Assembly (NCBI RefSeq): GCF_003226255.1
Contig: NZ_QJST01000015.1
Coordinates: 1 to 64,000, forward strand
Direction: 5' to 3'
DNA length: 64,000 nucleotides
Source of the DNA: Idiomarina fontislapidosi
Lineage (GTDB): Bacteria; Pseudomonadota; Gammaproteobacteria; Enterobacterales; Alteromonadaceae
The position numbers and the translations under genes were made by a program. Each line of letters starts with the position of its first letter. The first letter of the stretch is position 1. Under the pieces are notes generated by a model, which saw nothing but the letters and a program-made list of their open reading frames with translations, was not told the origin of the DNA and made no database searches. Positions 7,183 through 16,994 of the stretch are shown piece by piece.

Positions 7183-10100
7183 ATGAACAAAGGATTTAAC
7201 GATAATAAGGTCAGCACAACATTAAAAGACCTAATAGGCGACCCTAGACTGGCTCGTTTATTCCATGATGACTCTCGACCATGCGCAGTACAGCTTTGGA
7301 TTCTTCAAATTCATTCCACAGAAACAACTAAAAACCGGATTATCTATGGTCGTGTAGTACCATACTCACATTCTAATAACTCTTGGTCTTTCAGCAATAA
7401 CGACAAATTTTCGACTCTTGAACATTGCAGAGCGAAAATCACCCGACTCAATCTGTACATCGATAGCAATTTGTTAAGTGATTTTCTGGAAATGCTTTGT
7501 AATGGAGTTAAGATTTCCACGATCAGCGATACTTTAGGTCTTGAGCGAAGCAATAAGTTTGATGAGAAATTCGGCACAATATTTTTAGATCCAAAAAATT
7601 TAGTTTATAAACCCGTAACATATCTTATCAACAAGGATGCGTTCGAACTTCACTCGACTACTAGCCCCCATGGAGCAGCGGGTGCCATGAGCGCATCGAT
7701 CACTCAAGTAGATAAATTATCTATCTTCCAAGCAGATCATAATTATCGATCCGACCTAATAAAGTTTATTGTCGAACATCTAAACTTTGACACTGGCTTG
7801 AACTTTGAACAGAACGATAAAGTGCGGTTTGGTGATATCGAATTCCTTGTCTTCCCGACTTTAGATGAAAAAGAGAAAAATTTACTTGAAGTTGTTTGGG
7901 GCGATAAAAGACGAAAGTTAAGCGTTAAATTCGACTCCAAAAATCTTCCTAATTACTCTGGCTTTATATTCAACATTAAGATCTTTAACAGCGGCCAAAT
8001 TATATACTCAAGAATTGCAAATGCGGAAAAGTACGACAACCGTATGTATATGCGCGAATTCGATATTGATAAAACAATTAGATCCATCGCTGACTCTACT
8101 GAACTAGAAATCTATGGTTTTAATGCCGAAGATAACGAAGAAAATATATTATGTTGCAGGTGGCGTACCGGATATATTCGAGAAATTAACTTTAAAGCTA
8201 ATGTGGCCGGTGGTAATTCAAGCTCCGTTAAACTTGATTGGTTAGAGAACACGGTAAAAGAAAAGCAATCAGGCCGCGTGAAAGCAGTACTAACTAAAAA
8301 CATAGGAAATCATGGGTTTGCTAGCCAAGTTGGCGGCCGAGAAGCCGACCCTTGGATTGCTATAAACCGCGAAATAAGCCCTATTTTCAACAAGCTGCAC
8401 CCAAAAAAATCCGATGCAAGGTTTTTCGAACGTTATGGACCAAGCGATGGTGAAGGCCGTTTACAGTTTGTCGAATGGTTCAAAGCTCTTTTTTCAAAAT
8501 ATAATGACAGTCAAATTATAATCTTCGATCCGTATTTTGATTCAGCTGGATTATCGTTGCTTTCTTTATATGCTGCGCCTAAATGTAATTACATAGTGTT
8601 TACTTCACTACCAAAGCAAAAAGGCGACGAAGAAAATCCTACTAATCGTAACAGAGTAGATGATCTAGTTACTGCTTGTGAAAACAACAAACGAACTCTC
8701 TCAAAAATAAACCTCAGAATCATTGGCTTAAAAGATGGTAAACTCCATGACCGATATATTCTGATTATAGGGAGCGACGGCCTACCAATAGCTGGATTTA
8801 ATTTGTCTAACTCCTTGCAGAAGGTGGCAGAGAACTATCCCTTACTTATTACGCCGATACCATCTGATACTTTATTAGAGGTCGAAAAATATAAAAGCAG
8901 TCTTTTGAAAGAATTAGAGGCAAAAAAATCTGATTCTGAAGAAAATAACCCTGGATTAAGCGAACTCTATGTTTCTTCCGATGCTCCTAGGAAAACTGTA
9001 AGATACGAGCCACTAAAGATACTGAATAATGAATTAGCAGGCGTCGTCCTATCAATATGGGCTAACGAGCCTTCATTAATAGGATTATACGGTGCACCAC
9101 TGAAAGACAAGTTGATATCTCTTGAGCTATTAGAAGGGGACTCACTTAACTTGATCGATCCTCAGGGGTTCTTAGCCTGGGTAAAGAAAAAGGTCAGCTC
9201 TGAAGATTTCATGGATCAATGGGAAGTGGTTGGTGAATTTTTGGCAAACTCTAGAGCTGGTGATACAGATTTTCAAGAAATATTAAGTGAAACCTCGTTC
9301 TTAGAGAATCTCATGGGGTACCTTACTAAATCGATACAGCGCACCCATAAAGATCTGGATACTGATATAACTGTCTTAGAACCTCTCCTATTTCAAAGAC
9401 CAATTGAAAAGCTGCTGTGTAGCTCTTACCAGCTTCATCATATGTGTCATATGACTAAATATACAGCACTTACTTGGCCAGAATATTTTGCAATAAAACT
9501 GCTTTGGTCATATGACCCAAAATCATTGTTAGAACTGGTTGCTGAAGAATCGCCTAAAATTCCGAAAGAGCCGGATCATGCTGACATAATTAGGCTGTCA
9601 TTGTTAAGCCAAATTGTTAGCGAGATCTCCCTATCCATAGAGCTGCTACCAAACTATTCCCGCACATGCACTTTATTGAATAGTTGTAACGGTTTAATTC
9701 GATGGATGGGCTTATATGCTCTAGAGCAGATGATTCATCAAACTAAAGACGTCACATCAGAGCTGGGCTTGCTTTCAAGATTTGACCGCACGGAAAAGGT
9801 AAGATATTTAGGTTGGTTGGTTAACAGATCGGCAAATGATGAAAGAAAACGTGATCAATACGAGAAATTATTAGTCGCACTCAAAAACGAACTACCAGAA
9901 CAGCTATCTGAAAGTGATTTGAGGCACGTAATCGATTCGATGAGAGGCCATATGCGCCAATTACCATGGACAGAACCGTGGTTGTTTCGGGATCTAGTTT
10001 TACCTCTACTTCAAAGTGAGCAAGCTGATACGGATGATGCTTGCAAAATCTGGATCGAGGAAATCGTTTCATTGATAGGCCCAGCTGAAAGCAGGAATTC

Positions 10101-10506
10101 AAGACTGTTCCAACTTTCACGGGAAGGGCAGATGACAAATACTTGTGCATTTATCTTCGCTCATAGTACGCCTGAGCAACAAAGAAAAGTAATTGGTATG
10201 ATTCGACCCATCTTAAATAAGCAGAAAAGAGTTTTACAACAACCTCTGGCAAGTACTTCCAACTGGTCTTGCTGGAACGATGCTTTGGTAGTCTCAATGT
10301 GGATATTGGCATTCACTAGGTGGTGCCAATACTATTTAACCGAACTGAAGCAAGCTAATGTAGAATTAGATAACTTGTCAGGAGACGCATACGACCTTGC
10401 TATGTTAAGACCTATGGAAGAATGGGAATCAGAGGGGGTAGGAAAAGACAGAGAGCTCGCCTTATTTCTATCCCAAGCTGAAGATCTTATTTCGAAGTCG
10501 GAGTAA
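7183..10506 (+). CDS. Large protein with PLD-like motif (VPA1262-like), putative defence protein
   Basis: Protein of 1107 residues, preceded by GAGG. The N-terminal ~400 residues show no motif I can name, though the opening resembles proteins annotated as VPA1262 family (from memory, unverified). Residues about 430-560 contain IIIFDPYFDSAGL and, near residue 520, GKLHDRYILIIG followed by G-F-N-L-S-N-S. This resembles the H-x-K phospholipase-D/nuclease active site with Arg in place of Lys (HDR), a variant common in defence-associated PLD-like domains. The C-terminal ~500 residues look helical. It is AT-rich and alone on its strand beside restriction genes, so I infer an anti-phage or abortive-infection effector. 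Enzymatic activity is not shown. Confidence 0.6.
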   Translation: MNKGFNDNKVSTTLKDLIGDPRLARLFHDDSRPCAVQLWILQIHSTETTKNRIIYGRVVPYSHSNNSWSFSNNDKFSTLEHCRAKITRLNLYIDSNLLSDFLEMLCNGVKISTISDTLGLERSNKFDEKFGTIFLDPKNLVYKPVTYLINKDAFELHSTTSPHGAAGAMSASITQVDKLSIFQADHNYRSDLIKFIVEHLNFDTGLNFEQNDKVRFGDIEFLVFPTLDEKEKNLLEVVWGDKRRKLSVKFDSKNLPNYSGFIFNIKIFNSGQIIYSRIANAEKYDNRMYMREFDIDKTIRSIADSTELEIYGFNAEDNEENILCCRWRTGYIREINFKANVAGGNSSSVKLDWLENTVKEKQSGRVKAVLTKNIGNHGFASQVGGREADPWIAINREISPIFNKLHPKKSDARFFERYGPSDGEGRLQFVEWFKALFSKYNDSQIIIFDPYFDSAGLSLLSLYAAPKCNYIVFTSLPKQKGDEENPTNRNRVDDLVTACENNKRTLSKINLRIIGLKDGKLHDRYILIIGSDGLPIAGFNLSNSLQKVAENYPLLITPIPSDTLLEVEKYKSSLLKELEAKKSDSEENNPGLSELYVSSDAPRKTVRYEPLKILNNELAGVVLSIWANEPSLIGLYGAPLKDKLISLELLEGDSLNLIDPQGFLAWVKKKVSSEDFMDQWEVVGEFLANSRAGDTDFQEILSETSFLENLMGYLTKSIQRTHKDLDTDITVLEPLLFQRPIEKLLCSSYQLHHMCHMTKYTALTWPEYFAIKLLWSYDPKSLLELVAEESPKIPKEPDHADIIRLSLLSQIVSEISLSIELLPNYSRTCTLLNSCNGLIRWMGLYALEQMIHQTKDVTSELGLLSRFDRTEKVRYLGWLVNRSANDERKRDQYEKLLVALKNELPEQLSESDLRHVIDSMRGHMRQLPWTEPWLFRDLVLPLLQSEQADTDDACKIWIEEIVSLIGPAESRNSRLFQLSREGQMTNTCAFIFAHSTPEQQRKVIGMIRPILNKQKRVLQQPLASTSNWSCWNDALVVSMWILAFTRWCQYYLTELKQANVELDNLSGDAYDLAMLRPMEEWESEGVGKDRELALFLSQAEDLISKSE

Positions 10507-10783
10507 CTCTACTGTCATAGGGGCGAACAACTTGGCAGTCGGTCATACCACTCAATTAGGAGTGGATATTGACAGATGCAGAATAATCGAACAGGAGATA
10601 CTTTATGTTCCCAGTTTCCCACTTTTCCCGGTTCATTGATCGGGCACCGGCATTCGGATCTACGGAAACTTGCAAATATTTACACTTTTTTCGCACATTC
10701 CAGCACTCCGAGAGTGCTCCGTAAAATTTGCAAGTTACTGTTTTTAAAGAATAATAAACATTCTGTATTGGTAAATAGATCCC
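10507..10783. other. Non-coding gap with nested inverted repeat, probable island edge
   Basis: This 277-bp stretch has no supported gene. It holds an outer inverted repeat, ACTTGCAAATATTTAC (10668-10683) against GTAAAATTTGCAAGT (10721-10735), matching over ten perfect bases plus a near-match. Inside it is a tight hairpin, AGCACTC (10702-10708) and GAGTGCT (10712-10718). To the right the composition changes to that of core genes, so the island boundary may lie here. Confidence 0.45.
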
Positions 10784-12496
10784 ATGCAACGTTTGAGGCA
10801 GCCGCTCGCTAACCTGGGCTTTGACTATATTCGCTTCCGGTTCGGTCTGCGAACTGCGTTGGCTGCCTGTTTATCATTGATCATTGCCTGGGCGTTGGGG
10901 TTAGAACATCCTCAATGGTCCGCTATGACTGTTTGGGCGGTATCCCAGCCAACGAGAGGGCTTCTGTTAGAAAAGGGCGCCTATCGTGCGTTAGGCACTT
11001 TGATTGGCACACTATTTGGCATTATCTTAGTCGTTTCCGCTGATCACCAAATCCTTCCTGTTGCAATAGGTCTTACTCTTTGGGTCGCACTGTGCGTTTA
11101 TATCGGCAATTTAATTCATGGATTAGTGTCCTACGGCACCATTCTAGCAGGCTATTCTGCATCCATGGTTGCCTTGCTGACGCGCAGTCCTGACGCGCTT
11201 TTGCCACTGGGAATCGACCGTTTATTGACCGTCTTTGTTGGCGTCATGATGGCATTGATCGTCGGATGGTTATTTACCTACAAACGCGCCGAGCAAAGTC
11301 TTATTAACCAAATGCGTCGTGAAACCATCATTTCTTTAGAAAATGTTGCACAATCAATTAGTAAGCAAGACAAAACGCTGTTAAATTTTGATGACCGGCT
11401 ATCAAAACTGGCGCAAATTGAAGCACAACTACTCGAGCATGGCACAGGTTCACCCGCTGCACACGAATCCGCTAGACTCGTTAGAAAAGTCATCAATAGT
11501 CAACTAGAGTGGCTAGCCCATGTCTATTTTCAGCCAATTGAAAGGAATCAAGAGGTAAGTGAGCACTTACTTGATGCGGCAAATTTACTCCGCCAAAACG
11601 CGCGCCGTACCGACATTCTAAATGCCTTAAAAGAAGCCGCTATCGGCATTGAACAGTCGCAGTTACGGGTTGCATTTAATGAGTTTGTTGATGCCTGCGA
11701 TGAGCGCCTCTCATTCCGTGATTCTGGACGCGCGGCATCGTCGACTCGACGCTCGTTATCCTTATTGCATCGAGACTGGATAGGCGCTCGTGAGGCGAGT
11801 ATCCGGACCATCGTCATTATGGGCTTAATTAGTCTACTCTGGTGGTACACCGAGTGGTTCCAAGTGGCATTCTTACTGTTGGGCGCCAGTATCATGCTCA
11901 CGCTCTTCTCGACTACGGATAATCCTGCTAAAACGATGAAAACCGTCTTCGTTGGCCAGTGTGCGGGTGCCCTACTGTCCGTAATTATGCACGCTGCCGT
12001 ATGGCCTTACCTAAATACAACAGGCGCAATGGTCGCATCTCTTATACCCATTATGTTTATCGCCGCCCTGCCACTTTCCCACCACCGCACCATTAATGGC
12101 AGTATGGATTTTGTCTTGGTATTCCTGTTGCTTATGCAACCTGTGGTGCCTTATAGCTTTGATCTATTCAATTCGTTCAGTATCGCGCTCGCCGTTGTAC
12201 TCGCTCCGATCATCGCGATGCTCGGCTATAAATTACTGTATCCAACCAACTTAGCCCGTCGCGAACATGCACTCAGCATAGCTATCGCGGATGAGCTTGA
12301 TGCCCATAGCCGTGCCCCGTTATCCGCTTCTCGGCAACGTCGATATCGGGCCCGGTTCTACCATCGATTGTTCAAACTCATACAAATCGCCGACAAAACT
12401 CACGCGTCTTATCAAAGCGTGATAAATTGGCTACACCGTTATCAACAAATCATGGTGTCTCATGAGCGATCAATGGATAAAAATTTACCGCGCTAG
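10784..12496 (+). CDS. FUSC-family membrane transporter
   Basis: Protein of 570 residues in two similar halves. Each half has a bundle of hydrophobic segments (about residues 25-160 and 330-470) followed by a soluble helical region. The first half has the FUSC signature P-Q-W-S-A-M-T-V-W...R-A-L-G-T-L-I-G-T. Relatives include AaeB (aromatic acid efflux) and YccS. It most likely exports an aromatic or lipophilic organic acid across the inner membrane, but the substrate cannot be read from sequence. No clear ribosome-binding site precedes the ATG. It overlaps the DUF2007 gene by 35 bp. Confidence 0.82.
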   Translation: MQRLRQPLANLGFDYIRFRFGLRTALAACLSLIIAWALGLEHPQWSAMTVWAVSQPTRGLLLEKGAYRALGTLIGTLFGIILVVSADHQILPVAIGLTLWVALCVYIGNLIHGLVSYGTILAGYSASMVALLTRSPDALLPLGIDRLLTVFVGVMMALIVGWLFTYKRAEQSLINQMRRETIISLENVAQSISKQDKTLLNFDDRLSKLAQIEAQLLEHGTGSPAAHESARLVRKVINSQLEWLAHVYFQPIERNQEVSEHLLDAANLLRQNARRTDILNALKEAAIGIEQSQLRVAFNEFVDACDERLSFRDSGRAASSTRRSLSLLHRDWIGAREASIRTIVIMGLISLLWWYTEWFQVAFLLLGASIMLTLFSTTDNPAKTMKTVFVGQCAGALLSVIMHAAVWPYLNTTGAMVASLIPIMFIAALPLSHHRTINGSMDFVLVFLLLMQPVVPYSFDLFNSFSIALAVVLAPIIAMLGYKLLYPTNLARREHALSIAIADELDAHSRAPLSASRQRRYRARFYHRLFKLIQIADKTHASYQSVINWLHRYQQIMVSHERSMDKNLPR

Positions 12497-12788
12497 TAGC
12501 CCTATTGAGGCAGAATTACTCGGGGGATTGTTACGCGCTGAGGGTATTAAGGTCCACATACCGAATAACCCCAGTGCAGGCGGCGTTGGCGAACTGCCTG
12601 CCGATGCCATTGAAACGGCTATTTATGTGTTGCCGCAATCGACCGACGCAGCAAAGCAAATTCTCACCGTATACGAGCAGAATAGCGCCAACAATGCCGA
12701 ATGGTGTTGTAGTGCTTGTGGGGAGCTTAATCCCGCGTCATTTGAGGAATGTTGGCAGTGCCAACAAGAACGGCCCACTACAGACTAA
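12462..12788 (+). CDS. DUF2007-domain protein with zinc ribbon
   Basis: Protein of 108 residues. The first ~70 residues match the DUF2007 (PII-like signal-transducing) pattern: K-I-Y-R-A-S-S-P-I-E-A-E-L...G-L-L-R-A-E-G-I...V-L-P. The end has a zinc-ribbon pair, C-C-x-x-C then E-C-W-x-C, like RanBP2-type fingers. The function is unknown. It overlaps the end of the FUSC gene by 35 bp, so it is probably translated with it, and it converges on the GIY-YIG gene with an 11-bp overlap. Confidence 0.8.
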   Translation: MSDQWIKIYRASSPIEAELLGGLLRAEGIKVHIPNNPSAGGVGELPADAIETAIYVLPQSTDAAKQILTVYEQNSANNAEWCCSACGELNPASFEECWQCQQERPTTD

Positions 12789-13083
12789 TCAGTTGTCGCT
12801 TTTGTGCACGCGACAACTGCTTTAATTTCGCCTCAAGCTGACAAGCTCGACTTTTAGAAAATGGACCTTGGCTCCAACTCAACGAGACCGGCCGACGACT
12901 TTGCGTATAACGCGCGCCACCTCTTATTTCGCCATTATGTTGCCGCACACGTCGCTCGATACTGGTCGTAACGCCGGTGTAGAGTGATCGATCATCACAT
13001 TCAACGATGTATACATACCAACAAGCTTCAGGCTCTGGCTTGAAATTTAATGTCTTGTTCCCAATTTCTATTAGTTCACACAT
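12778..13083 (-). CDS. GIY-YIG nuclease-superfamily protein (YhbQ-like)
   Basis: Protein of 101 residues. The GIY-YIG fold is shown by W-Y-V-Y-I-V-E-C...S-L-Y-T-G-V-T, with conserved arginine in SIERRVRQHN and the trailing G-A-R-Y-T and E-A-K-L-K-Q-L. Small single-domain members such as YhbQ may act in DNA repair, but their substrate is poorly known. The start is uncertain, as no strong ribosome-binding site precedes the ATG at 13083 and the domain begins near residue 20. Confidence 0.82.
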   Translation of the reverse strand: MCELIEIGNKTLNFKPEPEACWYVYIVECDDRSLYTGVTTSIERRVRQHNGEIRGGARYTQSRRPVSLSWSQGPFSKSRACQLEAKLKQLSRAQKRQLISL

Positions 13084-13103
13084 TGTTGTCTTAGGAGCAT
13101 TCC

Positions 13104-13655
13104 ATGAGTCGTCATTTTGACCAGGCTAAAGGGTTATCTGAACACCACGATCCCGCCACCCATAAATTTGTTTTCAATCAGACAATGTTTCGGATCAAAG
13201 ATCCCGAGCGCACTTTGAAATTTTACTCCGAAGTGCTCGGCATGACGCTTATCAAGCGACTGGACTTTCCCGAGATGAAGTTCACACTCTATTTCATGGC
13301 TTCGATTTCACCCGAGGAGCGCAGCCATTGGTCTACCGATCATGATGAACGCATTGTCCAAACGTTCGGCCGTCCAGCGATGCTAGAACTCACGCATAAC
13401 TGGGGTGACGAGGATGATGACGACGTGTCATATCACAATGGCAACCAAGAGCCTAAAGGCTTTGGGCACATTGGCTTTGCCGTACCTGATATTGATGCCG
13501 CTTGCGAACGCTTTGAAGAACTCGGCGTTGAGTTCCAGAAAAAACCAAACGATGGCAATATGAAAGGGATAGCATTTATAAAAGATCCCGATGGCTATTG
13601 GATCGAGATCTTTACCCCAAATCGCCAACCCGATTTATTGCGTGATCATCTCTGA
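13104..13655 (+). CDS. gloA: Lactoylglutathione lyase (glyoxalase I)
   Basis: Protein of 183 residues, with TAGGAG before the ATG. It converts the methylglyoxal-glutathione hemithioacetal to S-lactoylglutathione. The two halves of the glyoxalase fold are visible: the first in [16 protein letters not shown]...[10 protein letters not shown], the second in [11 protein letters not shown] (metal His) and GYWIEIF (metal Glu). The length and the long insert before the second half match the eukaryotic-like, zinc-type form of about 180 residues rather than the 135-residue E. coli type. It converges on the phosphatase-like gene with a 21-bp overlap. Confidence 0.92.
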   Translation: MSRHFDQAKGLSEHHDPATHKFVFNQTMFRIKDPERTLKFYSEVLGMTLIKRLDFPEMKFTLYFMASISPEERSHWSTDHDERIVQTFGRPAMLELTHNWGDEDDDDVSYHNGNQEPKGFGHIGFAVPDIDAACERFEELGVEFQKKPNDGNMKGIAFIKDPDGYWIEIFTPNRQPDLLRDHL

Positions 13656-14123
13656 TACCGTTTGCTCGAGCGAGGTTAATCCTCGCTCACGCCCTATTTC
13701 TAGCGCCGTATCCTTATCTTTTCCATCGAGCCAAACTGCACGCAAGGCAAACAACGCACCCACCCGGTTACCCGATGCACAGTGAACCAGTACGCGCTTA
13801 TTTCGATGCTCAAGTAACACTTTATCGAGTAGTCGCACCTTAGCCAAGGTCAAACCCTCCGAACCTGCAATAGCGACATGGTAAAACGCCATCCCTTGCT
13901 CTGTTACCCAGGCTGTTTCAGCAGTTTGTGATTGTTCAGAAACCGACAGCAAACTGATGACAATATCACCCCCCTGCTCGGCAAAGCTCTTAATATCGGC
14001 TTGTTGTGGCATTCCCATCACCCAAAGGTTTTGTTCGACCTGTTTAGCAGTATCGATGCCTTTAGCGACCGTAAATAAAGGAATACTTATAAGAACACAT
14101 GCCATTAGATAAATTGCACGCAT
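13635..14123 (-). CDS. Secreted tyrosine/dual-specificity phosphatase-like protein
   Basis: Protein of 162 residues with an N-terminal signal peptide (hydrophobic residues about 4-19). The catalytic P-loop is [12 protein letters not shown], fitting H-C-x5-R of protein tyrosine phosphatases, with preceding structure like the BLH/DSP subgroup ([12 protein letters not shown]...V-I-S-L-L). It is probably periplasmic. The substrate is unknown and may be non-protein. Confidence 0.75.
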   Translation of the reverse strand: MRAIYLMACVLISIPLFTVAKGIDTAKQVEQNLWVMGMPQQADIKSFAEQGGDIVISLLSVSEQSQTAETAWVTEQGMAFYHVAIAGSEGLTLAKVRLLDKVLLEHRNKRVLVHCASGNRVGALFALRAVWLDGKDKDTALEIGRERGLTSLEQTVSEMITQ

Positions 14124-14179
14124 GGTTTTTCACTCCTGTACAATAGGGGTATCTGTTGCAACTATTTAAGCATTTAACA

Positions 14180-14641
14180 ATGACGAATACGATACATTTA
14201 TTGGTAGGCACAACCTCAGGCAATACCGAGGCTTTAGCCGATCATGTACAAGCCATTTTAGAGAGTCATGATTTCAATACCGAGATGCATTACGAGCCAA
14301 CATTCGACAGTCTACCCACTTCAGGAATTTGGCTGATCTTTCTCGCAACTCACGGTGCAGGCGACTATGCCGATTCAATGTTGGACTTCTACGACGTAAT
14401 TGCGCAAGCGGATGCGCCGCAGCTTCCTGACCTAAAATACGCAGTCTGTGCAATCGGTGAATCTTGCTATGACACCTTTTGCGCAGCAGGGCGTCACTGT
14501 GATGATCAACTGACAAATTTGCGCGCATCGCGGCTATTCGAACGTTTAGAGATCGACATGATGGAAGATGATCCAGAAGAAAAGGCATCTCAGTGGATAG
14601 CTCAATCGATCGATAAACTGCGATCATACCCACAACAGTGA
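14180..14641 (+). CDS. mioC: MioC flavodoxin-domain protein
   Basis: Protein of 153 residues from the ATG at 14180. A longer frame opens 24 bp earlier, but the flavodoxin begins right after this ATG. The FMN phosphate loop GTTSGNTEALA lies near residue 9, and the flavin-ring loops (ATHGAGDY; A-I-G-E-S-C-Y-D-T-F) follow. MioC is a small FMN protein linked to biotin synthase activity in E. coli. It sits directly beside oriC with mnmG on the far side, the arrangement known from E. coli, where transcription of mioC can affect origin firing. Here mioC reads toward oriC. Confidence 0.88.
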   Translation: MTNTIHLLVGTTSGNTEALADHVQAILESHDFNTEMHYEPTFDSLPTSGIWLIFLATHGAGDYADSMLDFYDVIAQADAPQLPDLKYAVCAIGESCYDTFCAAGRHCDDQLTNLRASRLFERLEIDMMEDDPEEKASQWIAQSIDKLRSYPQQ

Positions 14642-15095
14642 TCGCGAGTTTAAAGGACCTTGCACGCTGATCTGATGATCGTATCCACAGTTATATTCAC
14701 AATTTTTTTTACTTGTGATCAAAGTAAGGATAAGCGTCCATAAGCGCTGTCATTGAATTGGGTATAACTGTGGGGATAACTCGACCTGTGTATAAACACC
14801 CTAGTTATCCACGATCTATGATCGCAGTTCAAAGGATCTTTTTCACATGTTTTGATCTGCGTTTAAAGCAGGTAAAATAAGGGGTACAGCGATCTATTCA
14901 CAGAAATCGCGATCCTAAAAGAAACAATAATAAAGATCTAAATAAAGATCCTTTACTGATCTTTATTGATCGAGCAAAGCTTTACAGTCTGAATAAAAAA
15001 TAACCGTTTCGATCGCGAGCAAAACGCGTTAAAATACGCGGTTCACTGATGGTGATCAGTTTTATTTTTATCTCCTTTCATCGAGGTTGTTCTGA
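14642..15095. other. oriC: Chromosomal replication origin (oriC)
   Basis: This is the 454-bp gap between mioC and mnmG. DnaA boxes: TTATACACA exact on the minus strand (14787-14795), and near-matches TTATCCACG (14805-14813), GTATCCACA (14681-14689) and CTATTCACA (14894-14902). About fifteen GATC (Dam) sites are spread over the gap. An AT-rich block with repeated GATCTnnATnAA / AAAGATC units at about 14910-14970, on the mnmG side, looks like the unwinding element with its 13-mers. Gene order and layout match E. coli oriC. A promoter for mnmG probably lies at the right edge. Confidence 0.9.
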
Positions 15096-16991
15096 ATGTT
15101 GAAAAATAACGCCCAAACCTATGACGTCATTGTCGTTGGTGGTGGACACGCAGGTACCGAAGCAGCGTTAGCCGCAGCTCGTATGGGATCGCGTACTTTA
15201 TTGCTGACACATAACATTGATACGCTAGGACAAATGTCTTGTAATCCAGCGATCGGTGGTATCGGTAAAGGGCATTTGGTCAAAGAGATCGATGCACTCG
15301 GTGGAATCATGGCTAAAGCCGCCGATAAAGCAGGGATACAGTTCAGAACATTAAACTCATCAAAAGGCCCTGCAGTACGTGCAACAAGGGCTCAAGCTGA
15401 TCGTCAATTATATAAACAAGCCATTCGTTACGCGCTAGAAACACAGCCCAATCTAACTTTGTTTCAACAGGGTTGTGACGATCTGATCGTTGAAAACGAT
15501 CAGGTGACCGGTGTAGTCACTCAGATGGGCCTTAAGTTTCATGCCCGCTCTGTAGTGCTCACAGTAGGTACATTTTTAGGCGGACGAATTCATATCGGTC
15601 TTGATAATTATCAAGGCGGACGAGCAGGCGATCCGCCCGCAAACGCATTGTCACAACGCTTGCGCGCTTTACCATTGCGTGTGGATCGGTTGAAAACTGG
15701 TACACCGCCACGTATCGCGAGTCATTCAATTGATTTTTCTGTGATGCAAGAACAACCTGGCGACAACCCAACACCTGTTTTTTCATACTTGGGAACGCGT
15801 GCGGATCACCCTCAACAAATTCCGTGTTATATCACTCACACCAATGAACAGACGCATGATGTTATTCGCTCAGGATTAGATCGCTCACCGATGTACTCTG
15901 GTGAGATTGAAGGTGTTGGTCCACGCTATTGCCCATCGATTGAAGATAAAATTGTGCGTTTTGCCGACAAAGCTTCGCATCAGATTTTTGTTGAGCCTGA
16001 GGGGTTAAACACGTTTGAAGTGTATCCAAATGGTATTTCAACAAGCTTACCTTTTGATGTGCAGCAACAGTTAGTGCAATCAATTCGTGGTTTTGAGAAC
16101 GCGGTGATTACCCGTCCAGGTTATGCGATCGAGTATGACTATTTTGATCCTCGCGATCTCAAACAGTCGCTAGAAACCAAAGTGATTAATGGTCTATTCT
16201 TCGCTGGTCAAATAAATGGCACGACAGGCTATGAAGAAGCCGGCGCTCAAGGCCTAATCGCGGGTCTTAATGCAGCACGTTTAGCGCAAGATAAGGAAAC
16301 TTGGTCTCCACGCCGTGATCAGGCGTACATGGGCGTGTTAATTGACGATCTATCAACCTTAGGCACGCAAGAACCGTATCGTATGTTTACCTCTCGTGCT
16401 GAATATCGCTTACTATTACGCGAGGATAATGCTGACATCCGTCTAACCGAAAAAGGCCGGGAGTTGGGTCTGGTTGATGATCAACGTTGGCAGGTATTCA
16501 ACCTGAAGATGGAAGCGATCGAGCAAGAAAAGCAACGTCTGCGCAGTACCTGGGTCCATAAAGATCACCCAGAAATTGAAAGTATTAACGCGTTCGTTAA
16601 AAGCCCGATCACTAAAGAAGTCAGTGGTGAAGAGCTGTTACGTCGTCCAGAGGTAAACTACCAGCAGTTGGTAAAAACCTCGTTCTTTGAACCTGGGTTA
16701 ACGGATTTAGCCGCTGCGGAACAAGTTGAGATCCAAACAAAGTACGCAGGATATATCTCGCGTCAGCAAGATGAAATTGCCAAGCAACAGCGTCATGAGA
16801 ATACTCGTTTACCTAATCAGTTTGATTACAGCAGTATCAAAGGATTATCCAACGAAGTGATTGCTAAGCTTAATCAGCATCAGCCAGAAACCGTGGGTAA
16901 GGCTGCGCGTATTTCTGGTATCACGCCTGCAGCGATATCAATGCTACTTGTGCACCTTAAAAAACAAGGCCTACTCAGAAAAAGCGCTTAA
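15096..16991 (+). CDS. mnmG: tRNA uridine-34 carboxymethylaminomethyl modification enzyme
   Basis: Protein of 631 residues, the usual length. With MnmE it installs the carboxymethylaminomethyl group on U34 of several tRNAs, using FAD. The N-terminal dinucleotide fold [21 protein letters not shown] lies at about residues 10-30, and the signature [13 protein letters not shown] near residue 48. GTFLGG and [11 protein letters not shown] are further family blocks, and a helical C-terminal tRNA/MnmE-binding domain ends in a HxK-rich tail. It is followed 3 bp later by rsmG, so the two are co-transcribed. Confidence 0.97.
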   Translation: MLKNNAQTYDVIVVGGGHAGTEAALAAARMGSRTLLLTHNIDTLGQMSCNPAIGGIGKGHLVKEIDALGGIMAKAADKAGIQFRTLNSSKGPAVRATRAQADRQLYKQAIRYALETQPNLTLFQQGCDDLIVENDQVTGVVTQMGLKFHARSVVLTVGTFLGGRIHIGLDNYQGGRAGDPPANALSQRLRALPLRVDRLKTGTPPRIASHSIDFSVMQEQPGDNPTPVFSYLGTRADHPQQIPCYITHTNEQTHDVIRSGLDRSPMYSGEIEGVGPRYCPSIEDKIVRFADKASHQIFVEPEGLNTFEVYPNGISTSLPFDVQQQLVQSIRGFENAVITRPGYAIEYDYFDPRDLKQSLETKVINGLFFAGQINGTTGYEEAGAQGLIAGLNAARLAQDKETWSPRRDQAYMGVLIDDLSTLGTQEPYRMFTSRAEYRLLLREDNADIRLTEKGRELGLVDDQRWQVFNLKMEAIEQEKQRLRSTWVHKDHPEIESINAFVKSPITKEVSGEELLRRPEVNYQQLVKTSFFEPGLTDLAAAEQVEIQTKYAGYISRQQDEIAKQQRHENTRLPNQFDYSSIKGLSNEVIAKLNQHQPETVGKAARISGITPAAISMLLVHLKKQGLLRKSA

Positions 16992-16994
16992 GGG

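Noticed and set aside
14769-14779. DnaA box TGTGGGGATAA
   Set aside because: It contains two extra bases compared with the 9-mer, so I did not count it as a box.
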